Made by a program: the position numbers and the translations under genes
Origin: Bacteroides ndongoniae
Lineage (GTDB): Bacteria > Bacteroidota > Bacteroidia > Bacteroidales > Bacteroidaceae
DNA length: 64,000 nt
Assembly (NCBI RefSeq): GCF_900108345.1
Contig: NZ_FNVV01000013.1
Span: 1,425,191 to 1,489,190, forward strand
Direction: 5' to 3'
Shown: piece after piece, positions 1 through 9,500 of the stretch
Layout of the letters: the number at the start of each line of letters is the position of its first letter
Position numbering within the stretch: position 1 is the stretch's first letter
The notes under the pieces: model-generated
The model's input: only the letters and a program-made list of their open reading frames with translations
The model's database searches: none
Told to the model about the DNA's origin: nothing

Positions 1-2
1 GC

Positions 3-308
3 AACAAGGTGAATCTGGCAACCGATGTTAAAGTCTCGGATGTCACTCTGAAACGTGCTATCGAGCCCATCAACGAGAAAATCACGGTCTGGGTCAAGAA
101 CACATTTCTGTTTAAGCACGGAGCAAAGATAAAGCCGTGTACACTGCATGTTTCTCTGCTCGATGAACAGGATAAGATTGCAGCAAGATGGACTTGTGAA
201 TGGGCTTTTCCTATCAAATGGACTGTCGGTCAGCTGAACGCCTCGGAAAGCAAGATTGCTGTCGAGACCATTACTTTACGGTGCAAATCATTGAGGAGGA
301 ACAGATAA
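3..308 (+). CDS. Phage tail-tube-like protein of the contractile injection system (C-terminal part)
   Basis: About 101 residues of a T4 gp19-like tube subunit are visible; the reading frame is open to the window edge, so the start lies outside. The pattern (KRA..PINEKITVWVKN, then TLHVSLLDEQ, then WAFPIKW and AVETITLRC) is typical of the C-terminal half of phage and eCIS tail-tube proteins, which stack into the rigid inner tube driven out when the sheath contracts. Its stop codon overlaps the start of the next gene by one base (TAATG), so the two are translationally coupled. The sheath and further tube genes are expected just upstream. The family is clear from context; which tube paralogue it is cannot be told. 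Confidence 0.75.
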   Translation, partial: NKVNLATDVKVSDVTLKRAIEPINEKITVWVKNTFLFKHGAKIKPCTLHVSLLDEQDKIAARWTCEWAFPIKWTVGQLNASESKIAVETITLRCKSLRRNR

Positions 309-481
309 TGCCGATTGTCATCAAGGAAATACGGGTCAGTACAGTAGTGGAGAAGAAAATTATCCTCCCGGAGGAGATTTCTCAGAGGGCATTGGAATCC
401 CTTAAACGGGCTGTGCTGGAGGAACTCTCTGAAAAGGAGGAGCATAGGCATTCGATGGACATCAGAAAAAAGGAACGTTGA
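308..481 (+). CDS. Small DUF5908-like eCIS protein (57 aa)
   Basis: A 57-residue charged protein beginning MPIVIKEIRVSTVV. The frame is open further upstream, but the ATG at 308 overlaps the stop of the tube gene by one base and gives the usual size for this family. Small DUF5908-type proteins with a starting MPxxIKE pattern are common between tube and LysM genes in Bacteroidetes contractile injection systems; their function is unknown. The second half (from about residue 20) is predicted helical, rich in Glu, Lys and Arg, and has no membrane segment. The family assignment rests on the start motif, the size and the position. Confidence 0.65.
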   Translation: MPIVIKEIRVSTVVEKKIILPEEISQRALESLKRAVLEELSEKEEHRHSMDIRKKER

Positions 482-500
482 ACGATAGAATGGAAAAGAA

Positions 501-1160
501 ATGGAGAATCTGACATTTACAGGGTACACAGACCCGAAGTACGGCAGCGAGACAGGCAGCTATACTGCACTGTTGGATCCAGACACGCTCAAACTTGACA
601 AGGAAATCGTGTATGCCGAAGACAGGCAGCTCGGAGCCATCGGAGGGAATGTAAAATTCGTACGGTACAAGGCAGAGAACCTGTCGTTCAAGTTCACCAT
701 AGACTGCACGGGGCTTGTGGAGGGGACGAAAGAAAATGACCAAGTGTACAATAAGATACAGGAGATAGAGAACCTGCTGTATGTCTATAACACGGACGGA
801 CACCGCCCCTCTTATGTGAAAGTTCTGTATGGGACGATGGTATTTCACGGACAAGTGAAGAAGTTCGAGGTGGACTACACCCTCTTTGATGACAAGGGTA
901 ATCCTCTACGGGCATCGGTGTCCTTGACCTTTACCGGATTCCGAAACAGCGAGGAGGAACGCAAGAAATTCTCCAAGCAGTCTCCCGACATGTCCCGGCT
1001 CATCACCGTCAAGGAGGGCGAGACACTGCCTTACCTCTGCTACAGGATATACGGGGATTCCCTGCTTGTCCGGGAGGTGGCGAGGTTCAACGACTTGGAT
1101 AGTTTCAGAAACATACCGGCTGGGACACAACTGCTGTTCCCTCCGCTTAAAAAGAGTTGA
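501..1160 (+). CDS. CIS tube/baseplate protein with C-terminal LysM domain
   Basis: A 219-residue protein with two parts. Residues 1-155 resemble the contractile-injection tube-initiator domain (Afp7/gp53 position). Residues about 165-217 are a LysM fold (ITVKEGETLPYLCYRIYGD ... NIPAGTQLLFPP). In phages and eCIS this protein joins the tube to the spike hub, and the LysM domain probably binds other baseplate parts, not peptidoglycan. It lies between the tube and the spike genes, the conserved eCIS order. The ATG at 501 is 19 bases after the DUF5908 stop. The assignment is well supported by domain and order. Confidence 0.85.
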   Translation: MENLTFTGYTDPKYGSETGSYTALLDPDTLKLDKEIVYAEDRQLGAIGGNVKFVRYKAENLSFKFTIDCTGLVEGTKENDQVYNKIQEIENLLYVYNTDGHRPSYVKVLYGTMVFHGQVKKFEVDYTLFDDKGNPLRASVSLTFTGFRNSEEERKKFSKQSPDMSRLITVKEGETLPYLCYRIYGDSLLVREVARFNDLDSFRNIPAGTQLLFPPLKKS

Positions 1161-1183
1161 CAACAAAGACAGAAAGGAGCAAT

Positions 1184-2959
1184 ATGGCAGACTCACCATC
1201 GAAATACGCTGACCGCATCCTTGCCTGGACGGTTTACGCAGGCGGAAGCAGGCTGGACGGCTCATTCGAGCTTGTCTCGGCCCGCATTCGCCTCGAACTG
1301 AACCGGATCGGCAAGGCCACCCTGTGCTTCAACGCCGGGGACATGGATACGCAGACTTTCGATGAGAGCGATTCGGACAGTTTCAAGCCGGGCAATACCA
1401 TACGTCTGGATGCAGGTGACCTGAACGACCAGAAGACCCTGTTCGAGGGCATCATCATGCAGACGGGCATCCGTATCGGAAAGAACTGCCGCTCCATGAT
1501 GGTGGTGGAATGCAGGGACAACGCCTGGCCTGCCACACAGGGACGGCACAACCGGATTTTCGAGAAGAAGAAGGACAGCGAGATGATCAGCGAGGCCCTT
1601 TCCTCCTACGGCAGCGTTTCGGTAGATGGCACGGATTACAAGCATCCGGAGATGGTGCAGTATTACTGTACGGACTGGGACTTCGCCCTTTCCCGTGCCG
1701 ATGCTTGCGGTATGTTCATCCTCACCACAGGCACTGCCATCAAGGTGTTCAAGCCGGATGTGGGAGCATCCCCGGTGCTGACCGTCACATACGGCAACGA
1801 TCTTATTTCCTTCGACTGTGGACTTTCCGCAGGGGACCAGTTCTCAGGCTACGATGCGGTGTCATGGAATCCTGCGGAACAGAAGCAGGTCAAGACTTCC
1901 GCCTCCGCCCCGTCCCTGAACAGCCAGGGCGACATGGCGGCAAGCGACCTCTCCTCGGACGGCAGCATGCTTCTCCAGACAGATGCCCCGGTAGACAGTT
2001 CCGTACTGAAAGCATGGGCGGACAGCCTTGCATTGAAAGCCGGACTGTCACGATACAGGGGTAGAGTCAGCTTCTATGGTGCTGCGGAGGTCGTGCCGGG
2101 CTGTGTCATCGAGCTGAAAGGCTTGGGCAAACGCTTCAACGGCAATGCCTTCATCGGCTCCGTGACCCATATCATTGAAAAGAACGAGTGGATAACAGAG
2201 GCGGGCATCGGGATAGACCCCGCGTGCATCACCGACGAGCCGGATGTGGTGAGTCCTGCGGCGGCGGGACTTCTGCCCGGCATGGAGGGACTGCATACGG
2301 CGGTGGTCAAGAAACTTGACGGCGACCCCGCCGGAGAATATCGCATACAGGTGGAACTGCCTTGGCTAGAGGGAGAGAACAAGCTACTTTGGGCACGGCT
2401 CTCATCCCTGTACGGGACAAATGGCTCCGGCACATTCTGGCTGCCGGAACCGGATGACGAGGTACTTGTAGGCTTCGTGAACAACGACCCGGTCCATCCG
2501 GTCATCCTCGGCTCCGTCTATGGGGCCAAGCACAAGCCGCCTTATGAATATACGGCGGAAAACAACATGAAAGCGCTCGTCACTCGCGAGAAAATGAAGA
2601 TTGAGTTTGACGAGGAGAAGAAGATAATCACGGTATCCACCCCCGGAAACAACAAGGTGGAACTCAACGATGACGGGAAATCCGTTACCTTGACCGATGC
2701 CAACGGGAACGAGGTGAAAATGGACAAGGACGGGATATCCCTTTCATCGGCCAAGAACATAAAGCTGAGTGCGAAAGGCAACATCACGATGGATGCCACG
2801 ATGAAACTCAGCGGCTCGGCCAAGCAGGACGCCAGTCTCGAAGGGCTGAACGTCACGGTGCAGGGCAAGATGGGCGCGACCGTCAAGGGAAAAGCCACGG
2901 CGGAACTGTCCGCCAGCGGCCAGACTACCGTAAAGGGAGCTATGGTCATGATAAATTGA
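1184..2959 (+). CDS. VgrG/gp27-gp5-like spike protein
   Basis: A 591-residue baseplate hub and spike. Residues 1 to about 350 form the gp27-like hub (phage late-control D type); about 368-450 form the gp5 OB-fold (phage base V: VVKKLDGDPAGEYRIQVELPW ... PVILGSVYG); the tail from about 460 is a repetitive beta-helix (KVELNDDG, NEVKMDKDG, KNIKLSAKGNI, TVQGKM) that makes the trimeric needle. The reading frame could begin at a TTG at 1157, but the ATG at 1184 has a strong ribosome site (AAGGAG, 1174-1179) seven bases ahead and is preferred. No toxin domain is fused at the end. The spike is expected to carry the PAAR tip encoded next. Confidence 0.9.
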   Translation: MADSPSKYADRILAWTVYAGGSRLDGSFELVSARIRLELNRIGKATLCFNAGDMDTQTFDESDSDSFKPGNTIRLDAGDLNDQKTLFEGIIMQTGIRIGKNCRSMMVVECRDNAWPATQGRHNRIFEKKKDSEMISEALSSYGSVSVDGTDYKHPEMVQYYCTDWDFALSRADACGMFILTTGTAIKVFKPDVGASPVLTVTYGNDLISFDCGLSAGDQFSGYDAVSWNPAEQKQVKTSASAPSLNSQGDMAASDLSSDGSMLLQTDAPVDSSVLKAWADSLALKAGLSRYRGRVSFYGAAEVVPGCVIELKGLGKRFNGNAFIGSVTHIIEKNEWITEAGIGIDPACITDEPDVVSPAAAGLLPGMEGLHTAVVKKLDGDPAGEYRIQVELPWLEGENKLLWARLSSLYGTNGSGTFWLPEPDDEVLVGFVNNDPVHPVILGSVYGAKHKPPYEYTAENNMKALVTREKMKIEFDEEKKIITVSTPGNNKVELNDDGKSVTLTDANGNEVKMDKDGISLSSAKNIKLSAKGNITMDATMKLSGSAKQDASLEGLNVTVQGKMGATVKGKATAELSASGQTTVKGAMVMIN

Positions 2960-3081
2960 AAATTATATAAAAAGGTGATTTCTGCGTTATGCTCATTTCA
3001 GAAATCCTCACATACGAAAGTATGCTCCGGTATTCTGAAATATCGCAGGCCTTGAACTCCCTCTTTTTATATGAATTTTCA
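2957..3081. repeat. 125-base nested inverted repeat between spike and PAAR genes
   Basis: The outer arms are TGAAAATTATATAAAAAG (2957-2974) and CTTTTTATATGAATTTTCA (3063-3081). Inside are TTCAGAA ... TTCTGAA arms and a perfect CATAC-GAAA-GTATG hairpin. The whole segment could fold into one long stem. It begins over the last codon of the spike gene. It may be a small intergenic repeat of the kind scattered through Bacteroides genomes or an mRNA structure that sets the ratio of spike to downstream proteins. No second copy was found in this window. Confidence 0.55.
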
Positions 3082-3160
3082 GAACAGGGATGAAAGTGAA
3101 ACGAAAAAAGAAACGATATATGAATGGAAGTGGAACATATAAAATAGAAAGGAGGAGTCT

Positions 3161-3460
3161 ATGCCGCCGGCTGCAAGACTGACAGACATGCACACCTGCC
3201 CCATGCAGACTCCGGGTCTGCCGCCTATACCCCATGTGGGAGGGCCGATAGTCGGTCCGGGTGTGCCGAATGTACTGATAGACAAGATACCTGCCGCTGT
3301 CATGGGGGACATGTGCGTATGTGTCGGGCCGCCCGACAGCATTGTCAAAGGCTCCGCCACGGTAATGATCGGAGGCAAGCCTGCCGCACGGATGGGCGAC
3401 ACCACCGCACACGGAGGCAGCATAGTGATGGGCTGTCCAACTGTAATGATTGGCGGATGA
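3161..3460 (+). CDS. PAAR-domain spike tip protein
   Basis: A 99-residue protein made only of a PAAR domain. It starts MPPAARLTDMHTCPM and has the characteristic repeats of PxxxxGG/VGP and VMIGGKPAARMGD, ending in TVMIGG. PAAR proteins bind one zinc and form the sharp cone at the tip of the VgrG trimer in type VI secretion, phage and eCIS particles. A strong ribosome site (AAAGGAGG, 3149-3156) precedes the ATG. There is no N- or C-terminal extension, so any cargo is not fused to the tip. It follows the spike gene, separated by a folded 200-base spacer. Confidence 0.93.
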   Translation: MPPAARLTDMHTCPMQTPGLPPIPHVGGPIVGPGVPNVLIDKIPAAVMGDMCVCVGPPDSIVKGSATVMIGGKPAARMGDTTAHGGSIVMGCPTVMIGG

Positions 3461-3528
3461 CTGCCGTTGAGAGCATTGTTACGAAGAATGTATATAAAAC
3501 ACAATAGAATAACATAAAAGAGAACGAT

Positions 3529-4989
3529 ATGAACAAGAGAACATTAATCGGCATAATCCCCGCAGCAGCCCTCCTGCTGCTTGCCGCCTGTACGCAGGAC
3601 GAACCGGGCGGACAAGGCAATGAATTGCCTTACGGCGAATATCCGTTGCAAATAGGCGGCGTCACCCTCAATGTGGAAAGCGGCGCGGAGCCGTGGAGTG
3701 CAGAGGGACCGCAGACCCGTGTTACTGAGGATAATACCGATGGCAAGAGCAGTGTGTGGGAATGGGACGGCTCGGAAACAATACGTGTGCAGCTGGGCGA
3801 CGAAACCGCAGACTATACGCTGAATGTCGGCGAGGAATTGACACCTGACAGGCAGCTCTACTGGACAAGCACTGACCCCGCCCGCGTCACCGCCTGGTAT
3901 CCAACGGATGAGACGATAGATTTCAGCGACCAGACAAATGGTCTTGCCTATCTGCTGAAAGCCGAAGTGCAGGATGCCACCTACAACAATGAAATTACCC
4001 TTGGCTTCAAGCACCAACTTGCCAAGGTGCGCTTAGTGCTCAGCGGCACGCAGGCCGGTATGGCGCAGAGCGTGGAAGTCTACGGCTACACCACCTGCAC
4101 GAACAATGAAGGCGCTCCCGTCACCGATGGCAGCACCACGCAAGGCTGGATAAAGATGAAGCACACCACCTATACTGACGGCACTGAGTGCTGGGAGGCC
4201 AACGTAGTGCCCGATGTAGTGATAGACCGTGTAAAGGTGAATGGCATCGAAACCACTCTTACCACGCCCCTCACCCCGGTAGTGGCGGCGCTTAATACGA
4301 TAACCATCAGCGTAGAGCAAGCACCTACAGAAATAGACCTTGGCACCTGCGAAGGCACAACCCTTACCGTCAGCGGAAAGACCATCCTCAAGGGTGACGG
4401 ACAGCAAAAGAACCTGCAAATCACCGTCGAACCCGATACAGAACTTACCCTGCAGGATGTTAATATCTTTTACAATGAAGGCCCTACTATCATTTGCCAA
4501 GGAACTGCCCACATCACTCTCAGCGGTACTAATCAACTTAGTCCGACATCAAAAGGAGCTGACCCCTTTTATAGTGACTTGGGTTCCGGCATCGAAGTAC
4601 GCTCCAGCGGTACGCTTACCATAGAAAGCGAACCTAAAGCAACATTGACCATAACTCGGAGAAGAACGGACACAGCTATCTATTTATTGTATGGGGCAGG
4701 TATCGGTTTGTATGAGAATGCCAACCTTGTCATCAAAGGAGGTACAATTACCGTGACTGGCGGTTCACCAACTGCAGAAGGCGGAGCCAACATTGGAGAA
4801 TTCGTAAGCCAGGATGCCGGGACAATCACGCTTGAAGGTGGAACATTCACGCTTCAAAACCAATGTATGTTGAGCAGTCTTGTTGGAGCGGGTTCTTATG
4901 GCACATGCGGCACTGTCACCATCCGTGCCGGTGTCACTATCAACGGAACAACCTACGCGGAAGACCATGTCGGAGTAATCAAAGAATAA
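3529..4989 (+). CDS. Fimbrillin-like lipoprotein inside the eCIS locus
   Basis: A 486-residue lipoprotein with signal peptide and lipobox LLAAC (Cys21). Residues about 30-270 resemble Mfa-like/fimbrillin N-terminal domains (ESGAEPWSAEG..TRVTED, WEWDGSETIRVQLG, the WYPTDETIDF strand, GFKHQLAKVRLVLSG). Residues about 275-486 are repetitive beta strands of beta-helix character (TLTVSGKTILKGDG, GSGIEVRSSGTLTIE, ANLVIKGGTITVTGG, AGTITLEGGTFTLQN). Such lipoproteins are exported and anchored on the surface, which is odd inside an operon for a cytoplasm-assembled particle. It may be a passenger gene, a surface receptor, or a factor for particle release. Base composition matches the eCIS genes. The family is reasonably sure; the role is unknown. 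Confidence 0.7.
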   Translation: MNKRTLIGIIPAAALLLLAACTQDEPGGQGNELPYGEYPLQIGGVTLNVESGAEPWSAEGPQTRVTEDNTDGKSSVWEWDGSETIRVQLGDETADYTLNVGEELTPDRQLYWTSTDPARVTAWYPTDETIDFSDQTNGLAYLLKAEVQDATYNNEITLGFKHQLAKVRLVLSGTQAGMAQSVEVYGYTTCTNNEGAPVTDGSTTQGWIKMKHTTYTDGTECWEANVVPDVVIDRVKVNGIETTLTTPLTPVVAALNTITISVEQAPTEIDLGTCEGTTLTVSGKTILKGDGQQKNLQITVEPDTELTLQDVNIFYNEGPTIICQGTAHITLSGTNQLSPTSKGADPFYSDLGSGIEVRSSGTLTIESEPKATLTITRRRTDTAIYLLYGAGIGLYENANLVIKGGTITVTGGSPTAEGGANIGEFVSQDAGTITLEGGTFTLQNQCMLSSLVGAGSYGTCGTVTIRAGVTINGTTYAEDHVGVIKE

Positions 4990-4999
4990 AAAGAGTGCC

Positions 5000-5122
5000 A
5001 TGATTCAGTTGACAAGACCATCAACCAACACATATATAAACATTGAGAGGGTAAAGGCTTCCACGGATGGCGGCACTACCATTATTCCGGACGAAGACCA
5101 GACTGAAAATCCGTTGGGTTAA
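5000..5122 (+). CDS. Possible 40-residue small protein
   Basis: A short open frame begins at ATG 5000, ten bases after the lipoprotein stop, and ends at TAA 5120-5122. The product starts MIQLTRPSTNTYINIERVKA and ends with an acidic, proline-containing tail (IIPDEDQTENPLG). It is soluble, with no membrane segment. The base composition and codon use look like those of neighbouring eCIS genes. It is followed directly by a GC-rich hairpin. I do not recognise a family. It may be a genuine small eCIS protein, or a remnant of a gene displaced by the AT-rich gene that follows. Confidence 0.4.
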   Translation: MIQLTRPSTNTYINIERVKASTDGGTTIIPDEDQTENPLG

Positions 5123-5132
5123 GACGGGCATT

Positions 5133-5164
5133 AAGAGTGGTCGCCCCTTTGGGCGGCTGCTCTT
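5133..5164 (+). terminator. GC-rich hairpin, possible attenuator
   Basis: The arms AAGAG-TGG-TCGCCC and GGGCGG-CTG-CTCTT pair around a CTTT loop just before the AT-rich gene at 5178. The run of T bases after it is weak (GTTTT), so it may only partly stop transcription and lower expression of the cargo-like gene. Confidence 0.45.
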
Positions 5165-5177
5165 CAAAGAGTTTTAA

Positions 5178-6080
5178 TTGAGTAATAATCTTAAAAATTT
5201 GATGGATATGTACGAGGCGAGACAACGTAAGGAGAAGGTTAGTCGAAGAATTGAAAATGCAACGAGAATGTTAAATAAAGAGAAAATTACAGTTGTAAAG
5301 TCAATTCTTCAAGGTGTTTGGGTTATTGTTTCTGAAACTGGGCATAGATTGAATTTGCTTGATGTTGGTAATGGTATATATAAAGATATGAATACAGGAT
5401 TATTATATGAAGTAGTAGATATTGTAGAGGGTAATATTTATGTTAAACGTCATCTTTCACGTGGTATGCCAGAATTAAGAGAATGGACAAAAAATTCTAC
5501 AGGAATACGGGCACAAACACCTTTTGGAGAAGTTAGCGCAACTCATAAAAGAGGAGCACCTAAAATAGGCTCACGTGCATCCAATTATGGAGGATTTTCA
5601 ATGGGGGATAAATATGTAGAATATATTAAAGCTTTAAGATCTGGAGGTAAAAGCGATAGAGAAATAGCTAACGCTCTATTACAAGAAGATGGGTCTGTTC
5701 TTAGTAGTGATGGTGAGAAAAGAGGGGCTGCCATGCTCTATTCTACAATATATTTAGCAGAAGAATGGAGAAAACACGGCGCAGCAAAATTATATAGAGG
5801 AGAGTTAACAAGGATAGCTCAAGGGGAAGATACGCTTGATGATTTTCTTCAAAAATATAAATTTATTTCTTCGGCAGATGAAGGCAGAAAGCAAGTGGGA
5901 AGATTCCACGATGTACAATCAGGAGTTAGAAGTATCGAAGATCTTTCTGAAGATGAACAAGAAATATGGAATGCACTCTCTCCAACAGTATCAGATGATT
6001 TTAGTTCTGATGAAGAAGAAAGAGCACGTAAAGAAGACGCTGTTAAGAAAAAACGTATATTTTATACTCAAAAAAAATAG
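5178..6080 (+). CDS. AT-rich gene of unknown function, candidate eCIS cargo
   Basis: A 300-residue soluble protein. Its composition is far more AT-rich than the flanking eCIS genes, which points to recent gain. It starts at TTG 5178 (SNNLKNLMDMYEARQRK); an AAAGAG ten bases earlier may serve as ribosome site; ATG codons at 5202 and 5208 are alternatives. The first 45 residues are basic and helical; residues 45-100 are beta-rich (SILQGVWVIV .. LNLLDVGNGIYKD .. LLYEVVDIVEGNIYV); residues 145-240 are a helical region (DKYVEYIKALRSGGKSDREIANALL, split by GAAMLYSTIYLAEEW and KLYRGELTRIAQGEDT); the C-terminus is acidic then basic. I do not recognise the family. No signal peptide or membrane segment is seen. 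Its place inside a structural operon and its foreign composition suggest a delivered effector or an effector-immunity-type passenger; that is inference. Confidence 0.75.
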   Translation: MSNNLKNLMDMYEARQRKEKVSRRIENATRMLNKEKITVVKSILQGVWVIVSETGHRLNLLDVGNGIYKDMNTGLLYEVVDIVEGNIYVKRHLSRGMPELREWTKNSTGIRAQTPFGEVSATHKRGAPKIGSRASNYGGFSMGDKYVEYIKALRSGGKSDREIANALLQEDGSVLSSDGEKRGAAMLYSTIYLAEEWRKHGAAKLYRGELTRIAQGEDTLDDFLQKYKFISSADEGRKQVGRFHDVQSGVRSIEDLSEDEQEIWNALSPTVSDDFSSDEEERARKEDAVKKKRIFYTQKK

Positions 6081-6123
6081 TTTCTAATCCCATGCTGGAT
6101 TATAATTCAGTATATAACGAAAT

Positions 6124-6540
6124 ATGAACGAAAACAAAACATTCCTCGGCAACGGCTGGAGTTTTCCTCCGGCATTGGACAAGGACGGCACACCCACCCG
6201 AATGGTCGCCTACGAGGAGAACATACGCCAAAGTCTGTGGACGCTGCTGAGCACATCGCCCGGCGAGCGTATCCACCGCTACGACTACGGCTGCCCGGTG
6301 CGGCGGTACGTATTTGAGATAATGGATGTCTCCACGCAGACACTGCTGCGTGACGAGATAGAGCGGGCGGTGGTGATGTTCGAGCCGAGGGTGGACCTGA
6401 ACCAAGTGGACTTCGATACGGATGAGAAGGCAGGCATCCTGCGCATCACCCTAGACTACACCATCCGCCGGACGAACCGCCGCACCAACATGGTCTATCC
6501 CTTCTACTTTCATGAAGGTACTGACCTGACAGGACTGTAA
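6124..6540 (+). CDS. gp25-like baseplate wedge protein
   Basis: A 138-residue protein of the GPW/gp25 family (Afp9 position). The family signature is plain: the N-terminal GNGWSFPP, then EENIRQSLWTLLSTSPGER (in T4 gp25 the conserved I.Q.i..iL.T..GER helix), followed by YGCPVRRYVFE and the C-terminal strands of FEPRVDLNQVDFD and ILRITLDYTIR. gp25 is the core wedge subunit that starts sheath polymerisation. It begins 43 bases after the AT-rich gene and is followed 45 bases later by the large J-like protein with which it assembles. Confidence 0.93.
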   Translation: MNENKTFLGNGWSFPPALDKDGTPTRMVAYEENIRQSLWTLLSTSPGERIHRYDYGCPVRRYVFEIMDVSTQTLLRDEIERAVVMFEPRVDLNQVDFDTDEKAGILRITLDYTIRRTNRRTNMVYPFYFHEGTDLTGL

Positions 6541-6585
6541 CAAACGAAATTATAGAAAACTAAAGAACCATATAGTGATGACACG

Positions 6586-9500
6586 ATGAACGAGAAGCCG
6601 ACATACGAATTGAGAGGCACGCTGCGGAAGGACTGCATGAAGGACACCGCGACGTTGGAGGACTTCCACGCTCTGGAGAGCGACTGGAGGGAACTCTTCC
6701 GGTGGCTGCTGTCCGTAAGCGGGGACATCCCCTTCATCAATGCGGATGACGAGGAGGAAGGTCGCCTTTCCTCCCTGTGGGAGAACCATGTGCTGGTGGT
6801 GCTGGTGGAGATAATCCGCAAGGACCTCAGCGGCTATGTATCCTCGTTCGTTGGAGGTCAGGGCACCTCGCTGCAGAAACGCTACACCCGGAACCTTATC
6901 AACCGCAGCACGCAGTGGTCATTGAGACTGGACCGCTTCATCCGCAAGTCACACGGCTACAGTCCGGACAGCCCGGCCATGCAGGTGGCCGTGGAGATAC
7001 GGGACAGGCTCACTGCAGTCATACCGACCGGAGATGAAGACCGGGACAGGCCAAGGCGTATGCCGGCATTCATGGACAACCGCACACAGCCCTATTTCCA
7101 GATGCTCGGAGCATTGCAGGACATACAGGCCAAGGCGGAGGAATACATCAGCCGCATAGAATCCGGCGGCGACATGGACGCCTCGCTCGCCCTGCTGCTG
7201 ACGATGGTACGCAACTACTGCGGCATCGCATCGGATTTCAACGCCAGACTGACAGACTGGGCTTTTTTCTACCGCCGGGAGATACTGCATGACACACCGA
7301 AAGAGGCCGTGCAGGACAGGACCTTCATCACGATAGAGCCGGACAGGACAAAAGCCACAGGGACATTCTCATTGCCGGAAGGCACCGCATTCACGGCAGG
7401 CAAGACCGCGGACGGCAACGACCTGCTCTATGCCCTTGACGAAAAAGCGTATGTTGTTCCGGCCGTCCTTTCCTCCGTTCAGTCCGTATTCAGGAAAGAC
7501 GACAGGCTGCACACAGCCTCCCTGCTGCTTGAAGGAAACCGCTCCGCCCGCCTGTTCACTCACATCGGCGTGACTTCCGCCGAATTGGAATACGGATGGA
7601 TGGTCACCTCGCGCAGCCTCGTGCTGTCGGAGGGGCAACGGTGCGTGACCGTCACTTTGGCATTGGCCATGAAAGACGGCTCTGCCGTTCCCGACCTGTC
7701 GGGCATACTGGACGGGGCCACGGCAGCGTTCCGCCTGCAGGTAAGCGGAGAGGACGGCTGGACGGAGATGCCATATACTTTTGTATTCAATAAAGAGGAC
7801 CACTCCCTTGAGTTCACATTCACCCTGAAAGAGGAAGAACCTGCCCCTACTCCGTGCAGTGCGGAACTGCATGGGACTGATACGGAATACCCTGCGGCAA
7901 GACTGCTTTTCGCAGACAGGAAGCATATAGACATCCTGCCCGAGGGGTTAAATATCAGCAGTGTGCGCATCCGCACCAAAGTGGACGGCATCCGCAACTT
8001 CACCCTGAAAGGCGACCTCGGGGACATGGATCCGGGCCAGCCGTTCTATCCTTTCGGCCCGACGGGAGAGCGAGGAAACCGGCTTGTGTTCGGCCACTCG
8101 GAGGCGGCGATGAAGAATACCGTGGGAGTGTCGCTGAAAGGTCTCTGGAACAAGTTGCCGGAGAAAGGCTTCAGGGAGACATACCGCCATTACGGGACAA
8201 GGGAAGCCATCGGTAACGGCAGCTTCAGAATACGCTGCGAATGGCAGGACGGCGGACTCTGGAAAGAGTGCCGGGACTCGGACAAGTCCCTTTTCAGGGA
8301 AACGGATAGGGGCAACCTCTGCGAAAGCGCTTCCATAACAATAAATCTGGTTAGCGACCCCGAATACAAGGCCGCGCACAACAGCAAGGGGCTGTACCGG
8401 ATCACGCTGGATGCTCCGGAAACCGGCTTCGGCATGAACGACTACTACCGGCTCTATGCAGCCGCCATGATGCACAACACCAAGGAAAAGAACCATGTGC
8501 CTGTACCCGACATGCCGTCCGTACCCATGCTTGCGGAAGCCGTATTCGGATACGAGAGTGACGAGACTTTCAGTCCGGGTGACGGAATCGGCTCTCGCCT
8601 GTTGGCAGTATCAGAAACCACGGGATGCGAGGAATGCGCCTGTACAGGAGGAAATACGATACCGCTGTTTGTTCCCCGTATAGCCGTCCCATCGCTGATA
8701 TTGGGATTCAGCGGCATGGGAGACACAAGCCGCCTGAGGCTGTACATGAATCTCCGCTACATCATGACAGGGGACATGGTCAGACAAGGCATGGACACTG
8801 CTGTCCGGCACGGACGGATGGCCGTATCACGCCATGTGCACGGAACCGGCTGGGAGGAAATGACACAGGAGGACATCCTGTGCGAGGAGACCGAAGGGCT
8901 GACCCGCAGCGGATTCATCGAGGTCAGATGTCCCGCATCCGGAGCGGACGGAAAGTCCTGGTTCATGTTCAGCTTTCCTGACGGCAACGCCCCCGTGGAC
9001 ACGGCGGTGGACGGAATATGGCTGAACTGCTTCCGTGTCACGGCCCGGAACGGGAACGGACATTCCCTGCCTGCCGGGACGATAGCCGCTCCAGTCGTGG
9101 AGGACAGCCGCATACTGTCCGTCTCGCAGCCACTGCCCGGCTACGGAGGCAGACCGGCGGAGAATCCCGCAGACACGGGAATCCGCAGCCGGATCCGCAT
9201 CTCCACCCGCAACAGGGCCGTATGTCAAGGGGATTATGAGTCTCTGGTCATGGAACAGTTCCCGGACATAGAGAAAGTGTGCTGCATACCTTCCGAATCG
9301 CAGGACGGCACGGTCGAGGTCGTGGTGTTCCCGAAGCCGGAGAAGCGCAGCTTCCCGCTCCTTCCACTGTGGCAGCTTGCGGAAATCGGGAACAGAATCA
9401 GGGAAAGGACATCCCCGTTTGTCCGGATGGAAGTCATCAACGCGGTGTACCAGCCGATAGAGGTAGGCTTCAAGGCCGTCATCAGGGAGGACGTGCAGGA

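Noticed and set aside
1157..1183. TTG start giving a longer spike protein
   Set aside because: The ATG at 1184 has a strong ribosome site and the extra nine residues have no family support.
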